Assembly (NCBI GenBank): GCA_003116875.1
Contig: BCKT01000020.1
Location: 1-64,000, forward strand
DNA length: 64,000 nt
Origin: Takashimella koratensis
Taxonomy: Eukaryota; Basidiomycota; Tremellomycetes; Trichosporonales; Tetragoniomycetaceae
Direction: 5' to 3'
Shown: piece by piece, positions 61,331 through 64,000 of the stretch
Layout: every line of letters starts with the position of its first letter
Numbering within the stretch: the first letter of the stretch is position 1
Notes under the pieces: generated by a model
Databases searched by the model: none
Told to the model about the DNA's origin: nothing
The model's input: only the letters and a program-made list of their open reading frames with translations
Program-made: the position numbers and the translations under genes

Positions 61331-62397
61331 ATGTCGTCTCCGTCGCTTTTTCAATACGAGGTTGTCCGTTTGACGGACCCTACTCGTGAGTACACTGTAT
61401 CTCAGCAGCATCTACCCACCCTTTATGACCCCCGGAACCACCTCCTTCCTCTGTTTTGCTAGTGTAACTCGACATTGATTCACCCCTCTGCTCGCCGATA
61501 GCTCACATCTCATACAGCGCAACAGATTGAGCAGGCACTGGACGTCCACATGGTGGCTCAAGACAGTACGTTTTCCTTCTGAACGAGAGTCTTTCTCTCT
61601 TCCCTGTAGCGTTGGACCCAGCTTTTTGGGTCAGAAACACAAACAACTATTTTGGCCTCTTTCAGTGCGATACCACCGCATTCTGTGTGAAGGCGACGAA
61701 GTGTCGAGGCGAATGATGTACCGCTACAAGATTGAAAGAGCGTTTCTGAATGGTGAGATCTGGGTCGCGGTGGTGGACAGCAAGATTGTTGCCGTGGCGA
61801 TTTGGGCGATTCCTGGTGCCCCATCGTGAGTGTTCTTCAATGTGATTCGGGGTTAGATCAATGAGTATGACAAGACGTTCTGACCTTGTACAAACACACC
61901 AGGGGAACCCCGAACCCCACCAAGGACGCCTTCTTGGCCCGCCTTTCCCCCGAGGGCAGGGAGTTTGCTGCGAACAGGGTGAGTTGGCCAGACCTGTGAT
62001 CGGTTGTCCTCTAACTCGCTCTCAACGCTTTTAGGGCTGGTCAGCGGAAGCCAAGAAACTCATGGACGCTTCTGCCAACGACTACTACCTGCTCTCTCTG
62101 GCTGCGATGCCGGACTACCAGCGCAAAGGTCTCGCTCGGGCTCTGATCGGAGCCATGGAACCCAAAGCACGCTCAGAGGAGCGCTTGCTCAGGCTGAGCT
62201 GCCAGGATGATACCTACGTGAGTATCCTCAGTTTCAAAGATACCAGTCGTATATCATGGCTTACATCCATAAAGGTCATCTACGAGAAGTGCGGCTTCAA
62301 AGTCGTGCTCGAAGACGTCATGAATCTTGGGCATGGGCATGGCACCTGTCTGTGGTTCTTCATGGCCAAAGACGTCAAGGATACTTCAGCGGCTTGA
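61331..62397 (+). CDS. GNAT-family N-acetyltransferase, copy 1
   Basis: Six exons, 61331-61385, 61518-61565, 61666-61825, 61903-61978, 62035-62217 and 62275-62397, give 645 nt and 214 residues. The core GNAT motif A is intact: YYLLSLAAMPDYQRKGLARA followed by LIGAME, where Q-R-K-G-L-A is the acetyl-CoA pyrophosphate loop. A preceding beta strand is GEIWVAVVDSKIVAVAIWAI, and the C-terminal GNAT strand is VIYEKCGFKVVLEDV. The likely substrate is unknown. Position 61331 was chosen because MSSPSLFQYEVVRLTDPT leads directly into the shared region. The neighbour at 63000 is a tandem paralogue with matching intron positions, so the pair came from a local duplication. Confidence 0.82.
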
Positions 62398-62999
62398 GTC
62401 TATTCGCTGAGGAGATGGTCTCCAGGGTGTGGGGACATAGTCTGTGATGCATGAGAAAGTGTCAGAATCGCTCCTAAAGTGTGTAAAGCAAAAGAGATGC
62501 GTCGTCGCCACATTTACTCCTGATAAGTATAGTTGATCGAGACCCAACGAGCGTCGCTTACGAGCTCTCCCGAGGAGATCGTGAGAGCAAAGTAAGCACG
62601 AAGATGGCTCCAGGCTGGGGTCGGCGTACGTGCAAAGCAGGAGGGGAGGTCTGGACTCGGCCAACTTGGACACGTCCTTTGTGGCTCAAATCACAAAGGT
62701 TGGATAACAGCCAGCTCTCACTCTCCCCGAGCAAAGCCGAATGCAGCCCTCTGTGCGTATGACGCGCAGGGATAGCAAGTGCAAGGAAGTCCTCCTTTCA
62801 GTCTGTCAGCGAGCGGGGTCGAAACATGTCTGGCTGACTGGATCTCGTCATGTATCCTAGGTAGGAGTGCATATAATGGTAGGAAATCATCCGCGGCGTG
62901 AGCTCACTCTCCTAATCCCAACTTCACCGCCCTCCCCTCCCTCTCCAAATTACCCCTTCCCCGCTCTCCCCCGCCCCATCCCCCCTCATACTCATTCGA
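62398..62999. promoter_or_regulatory. Spacer between the two GNAT genes
   Basis: About 600 bases. No gene is supported. The last 130 bases before 63000 are CT-rich, probably the leader of the second copy. Confidence 0.4.
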
Positions 63000-64000
63000 A
63001 TGACAAACGCCTTGCCTCAACGGGCGGTCATGTCCCTCCCACCTCCAGCCCCTATGCGCGTGTTTCCTCTCGCATCCCCCGCACGTGAGTCGAAATGCCA
63101 CGTATCTGCTGCGCCGCTGTAGGTGGGTTGAAACCGTCGTAGTCTGATCTCTCTGTTACCTCTCATTTAGCTCAGCAGCTCAAAGAGGCGCTTGACGTCT
63201 ACATGATTGCGCATGAAGAGGGTACGTGAAGTGACCTTTCCTCGACCAACACCACGTCCTGCTTCCCAGCCCATTTGGCTAAACGGCTCGCAGACAGGTA
63301 CCATCGCTTTCTCGCCCGAGACAACGAGGAGACCCGAAGGTTGATGTATCTGTACAAGATGGAGAGGGCACTTTCTGGTGGACAAGTCTGGGTCGCCGAG
63401 ATTGGTGAAAAAATCGTCGCTGTTGCGCTTTGGGCGGTCCCAAGCCTCAGATCGTGAGTGGAGTTACTAACCAATTTGTACTGACCCTATTCCAATAGCG
63501 ACCGCTGTATGCCGTTGAGTGTCCGCAACAGAGACTTCTTCATGGAGCACTTGTCGACCCCGGCGAAGAGATGGGCGGAGAACCGGGTAAGTATCTCGAT
63601 GAGATCACAAGACATCGTGCTGATGAGTTTCAGACTGCTAGGCTTCCATCGGCGACTGCCATGAGGCTCTTGGACGATACGATCAAAGACTACTTCCTCA
63701 TCTCCCTCATCTGCCTCCCAGCCTTCCAAAACGACACCATTCGAAGCGCTTTGGTCAAGGCGATGGAGCTCGACGCCAACGCCGAGGGACGTCTCCTGAG
63801 TCTCTGCTGTCAAGAAGACACTTGCGTAAGTACCTCCATCCTTCAGACGTTACCCATAATTAACCGCACACGCACTTGTGCTTTCTCCTCCTCGCAGGGA
63901 GCTTACGAACGCTGCGGGTTCAAGGTCGTGTACAAAGACGAGGTGGATCTGGGAATAGGGGAGGGAGCTGTTCCATGGCTCTTTATGGTAAAAGATTTTA
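63000..64000 (+). CDS. GNAT-family N-acetyltransferase paralogue, copy 2, cut by window end
   Basis: Partial at the 3' end, which is the window edge. Exons align one to one with copy 1: QQLKEALDVYMIAHEE, then RYHRFLARDNEETRRLMYLY, QVWVAEIGEKIVAVALWAVP, then SVRNRDFFMEHLSTPAKRWA, DYFLISLICLPAFQNDTIRS and GAYERCGFKVVYKDEVDL. Frames stay open across five introns. The acetyl-CoA loop equivalent of QRKGLA is QNDTIR, which has lost the conserved glycine and small residue, so activity is doubtful. The start is uncertain: in-frame ATGs lie at 63000, 63030 and 63054, and the first exon barely resembles copy 1. By comparison with copy 1 only a few residues are missing at the end. Confidence 0.75.

Overview
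This is a gene-dense stretch of nuclear DNA from a basidiomycete fungus, most likely a Tremellomycete (Cryptococcus/Kwoniella/Trichosporon relatives). The evidence is GC-rich coding sequence, genes split by many short introns (mostly 40-150 nt) with GTRAGT donors and a near-invariant CTGAC branch site shortly before the acceptor AG, and housekeeping proteins whose closest recognisable forms are fungal. No transposon, virus, CRISPR array or bacterial-type operon is visible. Identities rest on motifs and remembered family sequences; no database search was run. Exon joins were made by eye at GT-AG borders that keep the frame open.

Layout, left to right: a PAAF1/Rpn14-like proteasome WD40 protein (+, 276-1828); RPB10, the small shared RNA polymerase subunit (-, 1956-2585); separase (+, 2890-11498); a cAMP-type phosphodiesterase with a receiver-like N-terminus (-, 12374-16617); a 2.9 kb gene-poor interval with simple repeats; tRNA-Asp(GTC) (+, 19558-19629); a fused biotin gene, dethiobiotin synthetase plus DAPA aminotransferase (+, 20884-24354); VPS16 (-, 24656-28321); ATG2 (+, 29052-36482) with a 65-nt poly(C) run inside an intron; a 2.7 kb gene-free, pyrimidine-rich leader; GSK3 kinase (+, 39194-41193); a PET117-like cytochrome oxidase assembly factor with a serine-rich insert (-, 42476-43286); kinesin-1 heavy chain (+, 43742-48516); a ZNHIT3/Hit1-type zinc finger protein (-, 49140-50321); nuclear cap-binding subunit CBP80 (+, 50712-54546); an F-BAR/SH3 protein of the Cdc15/Imp2 type (+, 55088-58885); an unrecognised Pro/Ser-rich protein (-, 59470-60557); and two tandem GNAT acetyltransferase paralogues (+, 61331-62397 and 63000 to beyond the window end).

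The genes do not form a pathway cluster. Several neighbours start head to head (RPB10/separase, VPS16/ATG2, PET117/kinesin, ZNHIT3-like/CBP80, hypothetical/GNAT1) and probably share promoter regions. The most notable signals are intron-exon oddities (a start codon alone in its exon in RPB10, an 11-nt micro-exon in kinesin, a stop codon that opens the last exon of GSK3), the poly(C) run at an ATG2 splice acceptor, the second GNAT copy that has lost the acetyl-CoA loop, and the receiver-like region in the phosphodiesterase. I found no convincing previously undescribed multi-gene system.
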